Shown piece by piece: positions 10,158 through 18,703 of a stretch of 64,000 nucleotides of DNA. Every line of letters begins with the position of its first letter. Positions within the stretch are counted from its first letter, which is position 1. Below the pieces are notes generated by a model. The model was not told the DNA's origin. It saw only the letters and a list, made by a program, of their open reading frames with translations, and made no database searches. This DNA comes from Chryseolinea sp. H1M3-3 (lineage in GTDB: Bacteria; Bacteroidota; Bacteroidia; Cytophagales; Cyclobacteriaceae), in assembly GCF_029360725.1 (NCBI RefSeq), contig NZ_JARKMY010000001.1, forward strand, positions 62,001 to 126,000. The letters run 5' to 3'. Position numbers and translations under genes: made by a program.

Positions 10158-11732
10158 CTAGGGAACATCCCAAAATACTCGCGTCGTTAACTTATCGCCA
10201 CCAATCGCCGTAACAGCATCGCCATAATTCTTTGAATTCGCGGAACCTTCAACATCAGGATACGACATCCTTCTGATGAACCCGCCATTCAAATTGTTAT
10301 TAGCCAGATTAGGAGCTAAAACCGGGTAGCCGCTTCTCCTGAAGTTGGCAAATGCTTCCGACCCATTTCTAAGATTCACAATCCAATACTGCGTATTGAT
10401 CAACTCAAAAGCTTCCTCATCAGTGGTCGCCTGGTTGAAGTCCACACCCGGATCGGCGAGATAGGTTGCAATATCGGTGGTAGAGATTGCCGTTGTTCCC
10501 GGGTAGAGTGCATACACCTCCATGTCAGCTTTAATACCATTTTCGTAATACGTTTTTGCATCACCCGACACCCAACCTCTAACGGCTGCTTCTGCGAGCA
10601 ACAAAGAAGTTTGCGAATAGGTAACATAGAAATCAGGGGCAGCAGGAGATGCCACTTTCCATACGTTCATCTGTGAATAATTAAGACCAGTTCCCCGAGG
10701 GCCTCTATGGACACCGCCGGCCGCGAGAGTTACGTTGTTCACCCCAATAGGAACACCAAACTGACTGGCTAAATCTGTATTAGGATTTGCCTCATTTGAA
10801 ACAGCACCTGGATCTGTGAAAGTTGCTAAAATAAATTTTCCGCGTGGATCATTGGTTGACTTCAGTTGATCTACGAACGGCTCTGCAGCATAATTGAAGT
10901 GAGAGAAGTTTCGCAAGTTATTGTTTTCTGTTTGCGCATTTAGCGTCCCATCGTACTTAACGTATGCGTTATCCGCATTGGATTCCATTACGCCACCGGC
11001 AAATGCTTCCGCTACTATAGACTGAGCTTTAGCCGGATCCGCCTTGGAATAGCGCATCCCTAATCTTAACAACAAGGAATTACCCAATTTTTTCCACTTG
11101 GCTACCTGATCAGCAGATGTTGTAGTCTTGACAGCGGCTTGCGCATTCGCTCCATAAAAAAGGTCGGCAGAAACATAGTCGGCACCCGGGTTTAATGCAG
11201 CGAGTGCTTCCTGAAGCTCCTTATGCAGATCGAGATAAATGGCGGCATCATCGTCATATTTAGGGTAGAAAGATTCATTGGTTCTTTCCAATCCTTTTCC
11301 AGCATCAAAGTAAGGAACATCGCCATATTCATCGACCAGGCCCATGAATATTTGAACCTTCCAAATGCGGAGCATGCTCATTAAGTTAACGCGTTCCGTA
11401 TCGGGTCCTAATAACGTCATCGCTTGTGAAATACTTCTGATCGGTCCAGGATAAGATTGGTCCCACTTCGGCGTACTGATGCCGTCGATATCTGAGTTGA
11501 AATTGAAGCCGAGTGTAGCCCCCTGGTTGTAAGGACTTACAAAATGCTGAACAATTGTATGTTCCGCAGCCCAGGTTCCCAGGTGAGAACGTTGCGCTCC
11601 GGCAAACAAAAGCGCGGGATCAACTTCCGTTACCGCATAGGGGTTGGTATTAACCTCTACAAAATCCTCATCGCATCCAGCCGCAAAAAGAAGGGCGATG
11701 CATATCAGTATATATTGCTTTATGGTCTTCAT
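10158..11732 (-). CDS. SusD/RagB-family glycan-binding lipoprotein
   Basis: About 524 aa from the inner ATG at 11732 (MKTIKQYILICIALLF). That start gives a normal lipoprotein signal with lipobox LLFAAGC-DED, and leaves a 4-nt gap after the susC stop. An upstream in-frame ATG at 11750 would overlap susC by 14 nt and is less likely. The mature lipoprotein would be an outer-surface, alpha-helical TPR-type protein; SAQR-like stretches (GAQRSHLGTW), FMGLVDEYGDVPYFDAG and TYSQTSLLLAEAAVRGW fit the SusD-like/SusD_2 group. It caps the SusC channel and helps bind the oligosaccharide. Its ligand is presumably the xylan-like substrate of the flanking hydrolases. Confidence 0.93.
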   Translation of the reverse strand: MKTIKQYILICIALLFAAGCDEDFVEVNTNPYAVTEVDPALLFAGAQRSHLGTWAAEHTIVQHFVSPYNQGATLGFNFNSDIDGISTPKWDQSYPGPIRSISQAMTLLGPDTERVNLMSMLRIWKVQIFMGLVDEYGDVPYFDAGKGLERTNESFYPKYDDDAAIYLDLHKELQEALAALNPGADYVSADLFYGANAQAAVKTTTSADQVAKWKKLGNSLLLRLGMRYSKADPAKAQSIVAEAFAGGVMESNADNAYVKYDGTLNAQTENNNLRNFSHFNYAAEPFVDQLKSTNDPRGKFILATFTDPGAVSNEANPNTDLASQFGVPIGVNNVTLAAGGVHRGPRGTGLNYSQMNVWKVASPAAPDFYVTYSQTSLLLAEAAVRGWVSGDAKTYYENGIKADMEVYALYPGTTAISTTDIATYLADPGVDFNQATTDEEAFELINTQYWIVNLRNGSEAFANFRRSGYPVLAPNLANNNLNGGFIRRMSYPDVEGSANSKNYGDAVTAIGGDKLTTRVFWDVP

Positions 11733-11736
11733 AGTT

Positions 11737-14700
11737 TTAGAATCTAACATTTAGGCTTAAGTTGTAATTACGCGTCGTCGGAAGCGAAGAGTTCTCATAG
11801 CCGGCTCTAAAATCACCGGAAGACTGGACAGCTTCGGGATCCAAGCCTGGAAGGTCTTTGTAAAGAATAGCTACATTACGGCAAGCTGCGGAAAGGGTCA
11901 GGCCCTTCACAAATTTTAAGGCAGGGACTTTTTCTATTACGCTGGTAAAATTGTAAGAGAGTGAAATGTTTCTCAGCTTGATGAAATCTGACTTAAAGGT
12001 GAATGGATCTCCGATTTGCGTGTTCCGATAATCCGTATAGTGTGCCTGAAGGTCGGTGACTGGAATTACAGTGGTATTGGTTTCGCCATCGCTTTCTCTG
12101 ACACTATTAGGAATTACCAGGCCATTTTCTCCTTCACGGCGGCCCTCCAACGATAGCTTACTATGTCCTTGCCTTGTCATGTTCAAGAGCGTAGAAGACA
12201 GCACCGTGCCGCCAAACTTGTAGTCAAGGTGTACCCCCAGCGTTAGATTTTTGTATGTAAAAGTATTATTCCAACCGCCGACATGTTTAGGGATGGAACT
12301 ACCGACAGGAAGAAAACCATTCGTTTTTTCTGCTCCCGGGGTAGCACTTGTCGTTGCCAGTAACCGACCTGAGTTGCTGACAAGAATTTGACCATTATCA
12401 TTTCTTCGATAGGTTCTCGTATACAACTGGTTCATTGGCATCCCTTCGGTGTACCTTAATTCCCCAAGAAATTCATTACCGGTACCATTAAAATACAATA
12501 ACAATATGGTCCCGCTCTCATTACCAACATCAAGTACTTTTGTAGCGAGATAGGCGTTGTTCCACGAAGTTGTCCACCTAAAATTGTTAGTCTCGAAAGG
12601 TGTAACTTCTATCAAAGTCTCCAGGCCGCGGTTCTGCAGCGACGCTATGTTTTGTTTGAAATTATTGAAGCCAGATGTATTGGAAAGTGCAACATTCAAA
12701 ATCTGATCTGTTGTTACTTTATCAAACGCTGCAACATCCAGAAGCACCCTGTTGTTGAACAATCTCAACTCGAGGCCAATTTCTTTTTCTGTTACAGTGA
12801 AGGGGCGAAGATCGGGGTTAGGAACATTACCACCGCTAACTCCGCCTGAAGTCTGGCCATTAAATGCCGGGTTGATAGAATACGTTAAAACATTTTCATA
12901 AACGTTTACACCATTAGCACTGCCTACTTCCGCCCAGGAAGCTCTTACTTTTCCGTAAGAAAGCCAGTTCTGCGCTTCAAACAATTCTGAGAAAATGAAG
13001 CTACCCGAAATAGATGGATAGAATACGCTATTATTGTTCGGATTCAAAACTGAGAACCAGTCTTGCCTGCCAGTAAAATTCAAGTAAAACATCCCGTTGT
13101 ATCCAAATTCAGCTATTCCATAGAGTGAATTAATTCGGCTGCGCGTAAACTGATAAGGTTGGAAGGGAGGATTACCTGTATCATTAGTGCCGAAAGACGT
13201 TCCGTTCCTAATGGAATAAAGATCAGGCGCCACGAAAAGCCGTGAATATTGAGCATTTCTTTGCCACTTCGTTCGCCATGTGTTTCCTCCTACGCTCGCA
13301 TCGATCGAGAATTTACCGAACTCCTTATTGCCACCCACCAGGAAGTCTGCATTTATATCGGTACTTACCGTTTGCTCAATGTCGTAACGACCCCGATAAT
13401 AACCTGTGCTGCCTTCGAAAAGTGTGGTGGCTCCGGTACCGTTAAGTGCGTTCCACTCCATAAAACTGTTGGCATGATCATAGTTAAACCGGCCTTGCAC
13501 ATAGAGCCAGTTAGTAAGATCATAACGTAACGTGGCAGTTCCAAGAAGACGATTTCTGTCTTCGTTAAAGTATTGTCCTTTTTGCAAGGCGTAGTAAGGA
13601 TTATTAATTGTGCCTAGGAATCCGTTAGTTTTATATTCGGATCCGCTAACAGGATCGATAGCGTTATCCCTGTAGGCTTCCAGTGGAACGGAAATCGGCA
13701 TCCTGTTAAAGAAGTTTACAGCACCGTCACCCTGCGTACCTATCTGAGGAGGGTTGCTGTTATCCTCCTTAGCATAATTGAGGTTTAATTGTAGTTTGAG
13801 TTTTTGCGTGATGCTATGATTGATCCCAACATTAAAAATCCGCTTCTTATATTCATTGTTGGGCACGATACCCTTAGCATCCGTATTTGAAAATGATGCC
13901 CTGAAACTTCCGTTCGCACCACCGCCTGACAATCCAACGGTGTTTGTGAAATTTGTGCCCGTCCGCAAAAAGTCAAAAAGTTGGTTAGGGTAAGCGGAGT
14001 AGGGTCTCATAACTCCATCAAAATTGATGGTGGGCTCACCGTCTAACCGCGCACCCCAGCCAAACTGACCATTACCTTGAGCCTGTCCCTGCGTAGTAAA
14101 TCTGGCGCCCGCTAATCCCTGGCCATATTCAGTTTGGACAATCTCGTCCATGAAATTCAATGCCGTCGACGTAGTATAGCTCGATGTAAAATCGACTCCC
14201 ATTCCCTGGTTCTTACTCCCGGATTTGGTGGTGATGATGATAGCTCCATTGGCCGCTCTAGCACCATAGATGGCGGCAGCTGTGGCGCCTTTCAATATCG
14301 TCATGCTTTCAATGTCATCCGGATTAATATTCTGAAGGTTATCGCCCCGGTCGCGCTGTGCTACTGCACCTGCTCCATTGGCTCCCCTTGCATCCTGATC
14401 TATGGGAAGACCATTAATTACAATAAGCGGTGCGTTGTTTGCTCCCGCAAAAGCTGCTTGTCCGCGGAGGCGTATCTGCATACTTGAACCTGCGCCGGCA
14501 GCAGGAGGTGTGATATTTAAACCGGCAACCTTACCTTCAAGAGACTCCATTACGTTAGTCGTCCTGTTTTTTATAAGCTCATCGGTTTTAACGCTGGTGA
14601 CGGCGTAACCTAATTTTTTTGATTCTTTTTGAATCCCTAGCGCTGTAACTACCACTTCCTCCAAAGATCTGACGTCTGGGTTCATGGCCACGTCAATAAC

Positions 14701-15039
14701 GGTTCGACCACTCACGGCGACTTCCTGAACGGAATAGCCAACAAAGGAAAACACAAGAATGCTTGAGGCATCAGGTACATCAATGGAATACCTGCCGTCA
14801 GCGTCTGTCGTAGTACCGGTTGTGGTACCTTTTACAACAATGTTGACTCCGGGGAAGCCTTCGCCATTTTCGTCGGAGACTCGGCCTGTGATGCCGAGTG
14901 CCTCGCGAGCGGTAACACGCTGCAAATTCGATCCGGAATTTTGATCGGTTCCTGCCTTTGAAGCATATAGCTCATTTGTCTGTGCTATTGCCCCAACATG
15001 AAGTAGCAGAACCATACTCAATACGTAGAGATGCTTCAT
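11737..15039 (-). CDS. SusC/RagA-family TonB-dependent outer-membrane glycan transporter (no STN domain)
   Basis: 1100 aa. Signal peptide 1-20 (VGAIAQ), a short linker, then a carboxypeptidase-regulatory-like domain (about 48-130: ITGRVSDENGEGFPGVNI ... VFSFVGY). A plug domain follows with VVVTALGIQKESKKLGYAV, MESLEGKVAGLNI and the SusC signature ATAAAIYGARAANGAIII, then a 22-strand barrel ending in LSLNVRF with a terminal Phe. It imports oligosaccharides through the outer membrane using TonB energy and pairs with the SusD downstream. Unlike the other two SusC proteins in this window it lacks an N-terminal STN domain. That fits control by AraC/LacI-type regulators rather than by a sigma/FecR relay. 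Confidence 0.95.
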   Translation of the reverse strand: MKHLYVLSMVLLLHVGAIAQTNELYASKAGTDQNSGSNLQRVTAREALGITGRVSDENGEGFPGVNIVVKGTTTGTTTDADGRYSIDVPDASSILVFSFVGYSVQEVAVSGRTVIDVAMNPDVRSLEEVVVTALGIQKESKKLGYAVTSVKTDELIKNRTTNVMESLEGKVAGLNITPPAAGAGSSMQIRLRGQAAFAGANNAPLIVINGLPIDQDARGANGAGAVAQRDRGDNLQNINPDDIESMTILKGATAAAIYGARAANGAIIITTKSGSKNQGMGVDFTSSYTTSTALNFMDEIVQTEYGQGLAGARFTTQGQAQGNGQFGWGARLDGEPTINFDGVMRPYSAYPNQLFDFLRTGTNFTNTVGLSGGGANGSFRASFSNTDAKGIVPNNEYKKRIFNVGINHSITQKLKLQLNLNYAKEDNSNPPQIGTQGDGAVNFFNRMPISVPLEAYRDNAIDPVSGSEYKTNGFLGTINNPYYALQKGQYFNEDRNRLLGTATLRYDLTNWLYVQGRFNYDHANSFMEWNALNGTGATTLFEGSTGYYRGRYDIEQTVSTDINADFLVGGNKEFGKFSIDASVGGNTWRTKWQRNAQYSRLFVAPDLYSIRNGTSFGTNDTGNPPFQPYQFTRSRINSLYGIAEFGYNGMFYLNFTGRQDWFSVLNPNNNSVFYPSISGSFIFSELFEAQNWLSYGKVRASWAEVGSANGVNVYENVLTYSINPAFNGQTSGGVSGGNVPNPDLRPFTVTEKEIGLELRLFNNRVLLDVAAFDKVTTDQILNVALSNTSGFNNFKQNIASLQNRGLETLIEVTPFETNNFRWTTSWNNAYLATKVLDVGNESGTILLLYFNGTGNEFLGELRYTEGMPMNQLYTRTYRRNDNGQILVSNSGRLLATTSATPGAEKTNGFLPVGSSIPKHVGGWNNTFTYKNLTLGVHLDYKFGGTVLSSTLLNMTRQGHSKLSLEGRREGENGLVIPNSVRESDGETNTTVIPVTDLQAHYTDYRNTQIGDPFTFKSDFIKLRNISLSYNFTSVIEKVPALKFVKGLTLSAACRNVAILYKDLPGLDPEAVQSSGDFRAGYENSSLPTTRNYNLSLNVRF

Positions 15040-15116
15040 AGTTTTTGGATTGGGTTTAGATAAGGTGTACTGACACTAAACTGCTTTAACATTTTGAGCA
15101 GCGGCGTTTAACCGCA

Positions 15117-15132
15117 GTTCAAACGTTTGAAC
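15117..15132. promoter_or_regulatory. Perfect 16-bp palindrome, LacI-family-like operator upstream of susC
   Basis: GTTCAAACGTTTGAAC is a perfect palindrome with a central CG, the usual design of LacI/GalR-family operators. It lies 78 nt upstream of the susC ATG, next to AT-rich sequence (15133-15150) that could hold the promoter, although no clean -7 box is visible. The adjoining leader can fold: AACTGC (15079-15084) pairs with GCAGTT (15114-15119). The 278-nt gap between the kinase and susC holds nothing else recognisable. No lacI gene is in the window, so the regulator would be encoded elsewhere. Confidence 0.6.
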
Positions 15133-15317
15133 AGATAATGTAAATATTCTAAACCCCGTGAGAAGTAGCTTCCAATAAAGGCCAACGATGATTTTTACAC
15201 AAAAAATTCAGCTTATTCAGTGACTTAGACGGGACGTTACGATGAGCATATTGCCTCAGGCATTATGCGTAGTTTTGGAAAAAGAAGCAGCAACATCTTC
15301 GAAACAGCCAAACTGCC

Positions 15318-16844
15318 TCAGCTCATGGGATCATGTTGAAGTTTGGCAATTTCTTCAAACTCATCATACAATTTTGTACTTAGCCGTTCGAAAACAGCGA
15401 AGTACTTCTGATATAAAGTGTGGTTTTGCTTTTGAGGTTTATACGTGGTGGGTAACAATACCGTCGCGGCAGCTTCATCAAGATTTTTATAAACACCCAT
15501 ATCTATGGCGCTTAATAAAAACGAGCCTTGTGCAATGCTATCAGGATTTTTACCGACGCTTACAGGCTTGTCAAAAATATCAGCGATCATCTGTGCGCAA
15601 AATGGCATGGATGCAAAACTTCCATTAACCGTAAGACTGTTGATCACGCGGTGCTCCTGGAGGATCTTACCGATGCTGTAAATTTCATAAAGAATACCTT
15701 CAATAACGGCTCGCACAAAATGTTGCTTTTCGTGCTTGATGTTAATTCCAAAGAAGGTTCCGCGGGCATTGGCATTCCAAATGGGCGCCCTTTCTCCAAG
15801 TAAATACGGCAGGAAAATCAATCCATCGGAGCCAGCAGGCACTGCGTTGGCTTCCTGAATAAGATTTGTTAACGTATAGTCTAGATCAAAAGGAGTTTTA
15901 AAATCGCCGAAGTGCGTTGCAAACCACTCGAAGATGACTCCGCCATTATTGGTAGGGCCACCAGAGAGATAAAACTTATCGGTTAGGAGGTAGTTAAAAA
16001 AACGCTGCTTGCTGTCTTTCAATACTTCTTTACCGACGGTACGAACTGCTCCGCTATCTTCAATTGTAACAATAGCTTTACCCTCGCCCCAAACGCCCCC
16101 ACCCAGTGTTGCAAGACATCCATCGCTCGACCCGATAATAATTTTCACATCGTCCGTCAATCCCAGTGATCGTTGATATTCTTTTCTCAATTTACCAGGA
16201 GAATAAAACACCGGAACAACGTCTGGCAATTTGTCGGCCGTGATACCTGCATAGTGTAGTGCATCCGGTTCCCATGAGAGGTTATAAATATTCAGCAGAC
16301 CTGTGGCCGACGCCAGGCTATAATCCAAAATGTATCCCCGGGTGAGCTGCTGAATTATATAACTTTTGATGGCGACAAATTTATACGTCTTCTTAAATCT
16401 TTCCGGATCATGCCTGCCAAGCCATGTAATTTTAATAAGGGGTGACATGGGGTGAATAGGCGTCCCTGTAGTGTCATAGATTTTTTTTCCCAGCTCGCTG
16501 CTCTTCAATTCGCTCGCTTCCTTCTTTCCCCTGTTGTCGGCCCAAGTGATCGCATTCCCTAATGGCACACCATTTTTATCAATGGCCAACACACTATGCA
16601 TCGATGCACAGAAACACATTGAAATTACCTTGTAGTTTTTGGGATGAACCTTCTCGCTCAACAAATTTTTGAGGACGTATAACATGGTGATAAACATTTG
16701 TTCCGGATCCTGCTCGCTGTAATCCGGTTCAATGTGGAAGGTGGGATAAGATCCTTTCGCTGACGCAATAGCATTCCCGTTGAGATCAAAAGCCACCACC
16801 CGGACTGCATTAGTTCCAAGTTCAATCGTGATTACGCATTCCAT
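15318..16844 (-). CDS. FGGY-family carbohydrate kinase, gluconokinase-like
   Basis: 508 aa, cytoplasmic. The N-terminal ATPase half has IELGTNAVRVVAFD (phosphate-binding loop), YSEQDPEQMF and ITWADNRGKKEA; this run resembles the GntK-type gluconokinases more than xylulokinases. The C-terminal half has SDGCLATLGGG, GGPTNNGGVIFEW, LPYLLGERAPIWN and VNGSFASMPFCAQMIADIF, typical FGGY motifs with the active-site Asp in SSDGC. It phosphorylates a sugar acid, ketose or polyol derived from the PUL substrate. Its start overlaps the end of the AraC regulator gene by 23 nt, so the two are translationally coupled and expressed from operator copy C. The substrate (gluconate or another aldonate, or a pentulose) is inferred. 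Confidence 0.85.
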   Translation of the reverse strand: MECVITIELGTNAVRVVAFDLNGNAIASAKGSYPTFHIEPDYSEQDPEQMFITMLYVLKNLLSEKVHPKNYKVISMCFCASMHSVLAIDKNGVPLGNAITWADNRGKKEASELKSSELGKKIYDTTGTPIHPMSPLIKITWLGRHDPERFKKTYKFVAIKSYIIQQLTRGYILDYSLASATGLLNIYNLSWEPDALHYAGITADKLPDVVPVFYSPGKLRKEYQRSLGLTDDVKIIIGSSDGCLATLGGGVWGEGKAIVTIEDSGAVRTVGKEVLKDSKQRFFNYLLTDKFYLSGGPTNNGGVIFEWFATHFGDFKTPFDLDYTLTNLIQEANAVPAGSDGLIFLPYLLGERAPIWNANARGTFFGINIKHEKQHFVRAVIEGILYEIYSIGKILQEHRVINSLTVNGSFASMPFCAQMIADIFDKPVSVGKNPDSIAQGSFLLSAIDMGVYKNLDEAAATVLLPTTYKPQKQNHTLYQKYFAVFERLSTKLYDEFEEIAKLQHDPMS

Positions 16845-17748
16845 AAGATTGGGGATTGTCTAAAGTGTTTTGGGAGGCATTCCTTTTTCTAAACTGCCCG
16901 GGTGTATAACCTGTCAGCTTTTTGAACGTTGTCGAAAAGTGTTGCGACGAATAAAATCCTGTTTCAAGTGCAATGTTAGTGAAATTTGCATCCGCTCGCT
17001 TCAATAGTTTAATTGCCTCCGAAATCCTGATATTGATCAAGTAGTTCATTGGCGAAAAACCTGTAAAACTTTTTACTTTTTCTGTAAACGATGTTGTTCC
17101 CAGACCGAACAATGCAGCCATTTCCTCTACTGACCACTGATGCGCTAAATTGAGACGTAATGTTCGTTCAAGTTTCATGAATGTTCGCGGAAAATCTCTT
17201 CTGGAGTCTGCCTGAAGAGTGGATTGTCGTGCAACTGAAATGAACAATGAATCGATGAGATGATTGACACGCGTGAGATATCCAATTTCCTGGCTCATGA
17301 TTTCGGAACGGATTTTACAAAGGATGTTTGCAGCTTCCTTTATTTTAAGTACCGGTGTTTTATTAAGAAGCAGGATATTGCCGATGGCGAGTCGCTCGCT
17401 CTCTGAAATACTACTCCAGCTTCCGAGCATACCAGCTCCCTGCTTAACATTTTCAACTTGAATGAATAACCTATATAATGTACCTATATCGAGAAAACCT
17501 TTTGCGCCGCCAATTTCTTGTCCCGGTAAAACGAAAGCAATGTCTCCAGGGTACAGCGTATGGGGACATTGGTTGAGAATCCATTCAAATTTCCCGTCAA
17601 TCACGCAGTAAATTTGAATACTGTCAGAAACCCCAATAACAAACGAGTCCAGTTGAATTGTACTGTTTTTCGTCAAAGCAAATTCCTTGATGTGTGGAAA
17701 CAAATCCAGATCTCTTGATGATTCTTTCAATAGAGTAAACTGGTTCAT
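16822..17748 (-). CDS. AraC-family transcriptional regulator
   Basis: 308 aa. The N-terminal ~150 residues form a cupin-like ligand-binding domain (IYCVIDGKFEWILNQ, LYPGDIAFVLPGQEIG). The C-terminal ~100 residues hold the two helix-turn-helix motifs of the family: WSVEEMAALFGLGTTSFTE for the first, and FTNIALETGFYSSQHFST with the signature FKKLTGYTPGQFRK for the second. It probably senses a sugar released from the glycan and activates the PUL. It is the first gene of a two-gene unit with the FGGY kinase (23-nt overlap) and has a ~120-nt leader after operator copy C, so autoregulation is possible. Whether it or an unlinked LacI-type protein binds copies A-C cannot be told. Confidence 0.92.
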   Translation of the reverse strand: MNQFTLLKESSRDLDLFPHIKEFALTKNSTIQLDSFVIGVSDSIQIYCVIDGKFEWILNQCPHTLYPGDIAFVLPGQEIGGAKGFLDIGTLYRLFIQVENVKQGAGMLGSWSSISESERLAIGNILLLNKTPVLKIKEAANILCKIRSEIMSQEIGYLTRVNHLIDSLFISVARQSTLQADSRRDFPRTFMKLERTLRLNLAHQWSVEEMAALFGLGTTSFTEKVKSFTGFSPMNYLINIRISEAIKLLKRADANFTNIALETGFYSSQHFSTTFKKLTGYTPGQFRKRNASQNTLDNPQSYGMRNHD

Positions 17749-17868
17749 GCCTTCAATTCCGGGTAGGTAATCTGATCGCTTGTTGTTACGTCGCCTATTT
17801 TCCTAACTACACTGATGTTACTAAACCCTATTGCACCGTCCGACTACTGACACATTAAGTGTATTTAA

Positions 17869-17923
17869 TACAATTATAATTTTAGCAACGCAGAAAAACA
17901 AGTATCGTTTGTGAAAACGATTG
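17869..17923 (-). promoter_or_regulatory. Promoter plus operator, copy C, before the AraC-kinase unit
   Basis: TACAATTATAA (17869-17879) carries a minus-strand TATAATTG -7 box. The operator at 17898-17923 contains the most symmetrical version of the motif: ATCGTTT (17904-17910), GTGA, AAACGAT (17915-17921), a perfect 7-bp inverted repeat. It also contains TGAAAACGATTGCA, which fits the cre-type consensus TGNAANCGNWNNCA of LacI-family proteins. Between 17924 and 18280 nothing else is recognisable except a small AGCCTG-tat-CAGGCT hairpin near 18028. Confidence 0.65.
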
Positions 17924-18280
17924 CATTAACCGAAGACAATGATAAATCGAGCAGTCTTATGCCGGCGTAAATGAGGATTTCATGTTGGGTGTGTTACTTG
18001 TCAATGCCTGATTTCTTTAATTTTGGCAAGCCTGTATCAGGCTATGATGCAGTGTCATAAGTTGTTCCGGTGAAGTACACTGATGTTGTTTTATCTCAAG
18101 GATTGCTGAAATTCCGGGTACGGATATTTACAGAAATTCAACCTGTGATGTAAGCCCAATCGGGGCAACGTGAATTCGTTCGCGTATTCGCGGCAGGTTT
18201 TTGAAAAATGAAAAAAATTTGGCTATTTGAGTTTAAAAAACCCCGTTTTTGACCACTGAAGCAGGATAACCGTTTTTATT

Positions 18281-18623
18281 TTCATCTTACACCGATTGAT
18301 TTTCACGTTTTACATATTGTACACGTGAAAATACATCTGTGTAGTCAGGCTACACATCTTTGGCACCCCGTTATACATCTGTAACTTCCGGTTATACATA
18401 TTGTATTTCACGTTATACATATTGTTAGTCAGGTTATACATCTTTGTAGTCACGTTATACATATTGTACACGTGACTATACATATTGAACTTCCGGTTAT
18501 ACATATGTGTAGCCAGACTTACAATATGTGTAGCGTGACTATACATATGTATAACCTGAATATCAATATGTGTAGCCGCGTTATAAAGATGTATAACGTG
18601 AAAATGAATCGGTGTAAGATGAA
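18281..18623. repeat. 343-bp array of 21-bp-period repeats bounded by 29-bp inverted repeats
   Basis: Fifteen units follow each other in strict 21-bp register, each with an ACAT-type anchor at 18312, 18333, 18354 and so on to 18606. Units 0-9, and 11, keep ACAT exactly; 10, 12, 13 and 14 are decayed (CAAT, AAAG, GAAT). The typical unit is GTCACG or TTCCGG, then TTATACATATTGTA. Left-hand spacers read TCACG/TCAGG; right-hand ones read CGTGA/CCTGA, so the array is an inverted arrangement. Its ends are a 29-bp inverted repeat (18281-18309 and 18595-18623) with a single mismatch. The unit length equals two turns of B-DNA. It starts 81 nt past the stop codon of the last gene of the region 2 PUL and lies upstream of the AraC promoter. 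All frames repeat every seven codons, so open frames here are not evidence for a gene. Confidence 0.9.
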
Positions 18624-18703
18624 ATTTATTTTCCCTTTTTTGGAAAACAAAACATTAAACCGACTAGAAGCCACCCACGGGCATCGATCCCTACACCTGA
18701 TCC

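Noticed and set aside
18310-18546. 78-codon minus-strand frame with seven-residue MYNxxxx repeats
   Set aside because: It is a direct consequence of the 21-bp DNA period; similar frames occur on both strands, with no start signal or folded-protein character.
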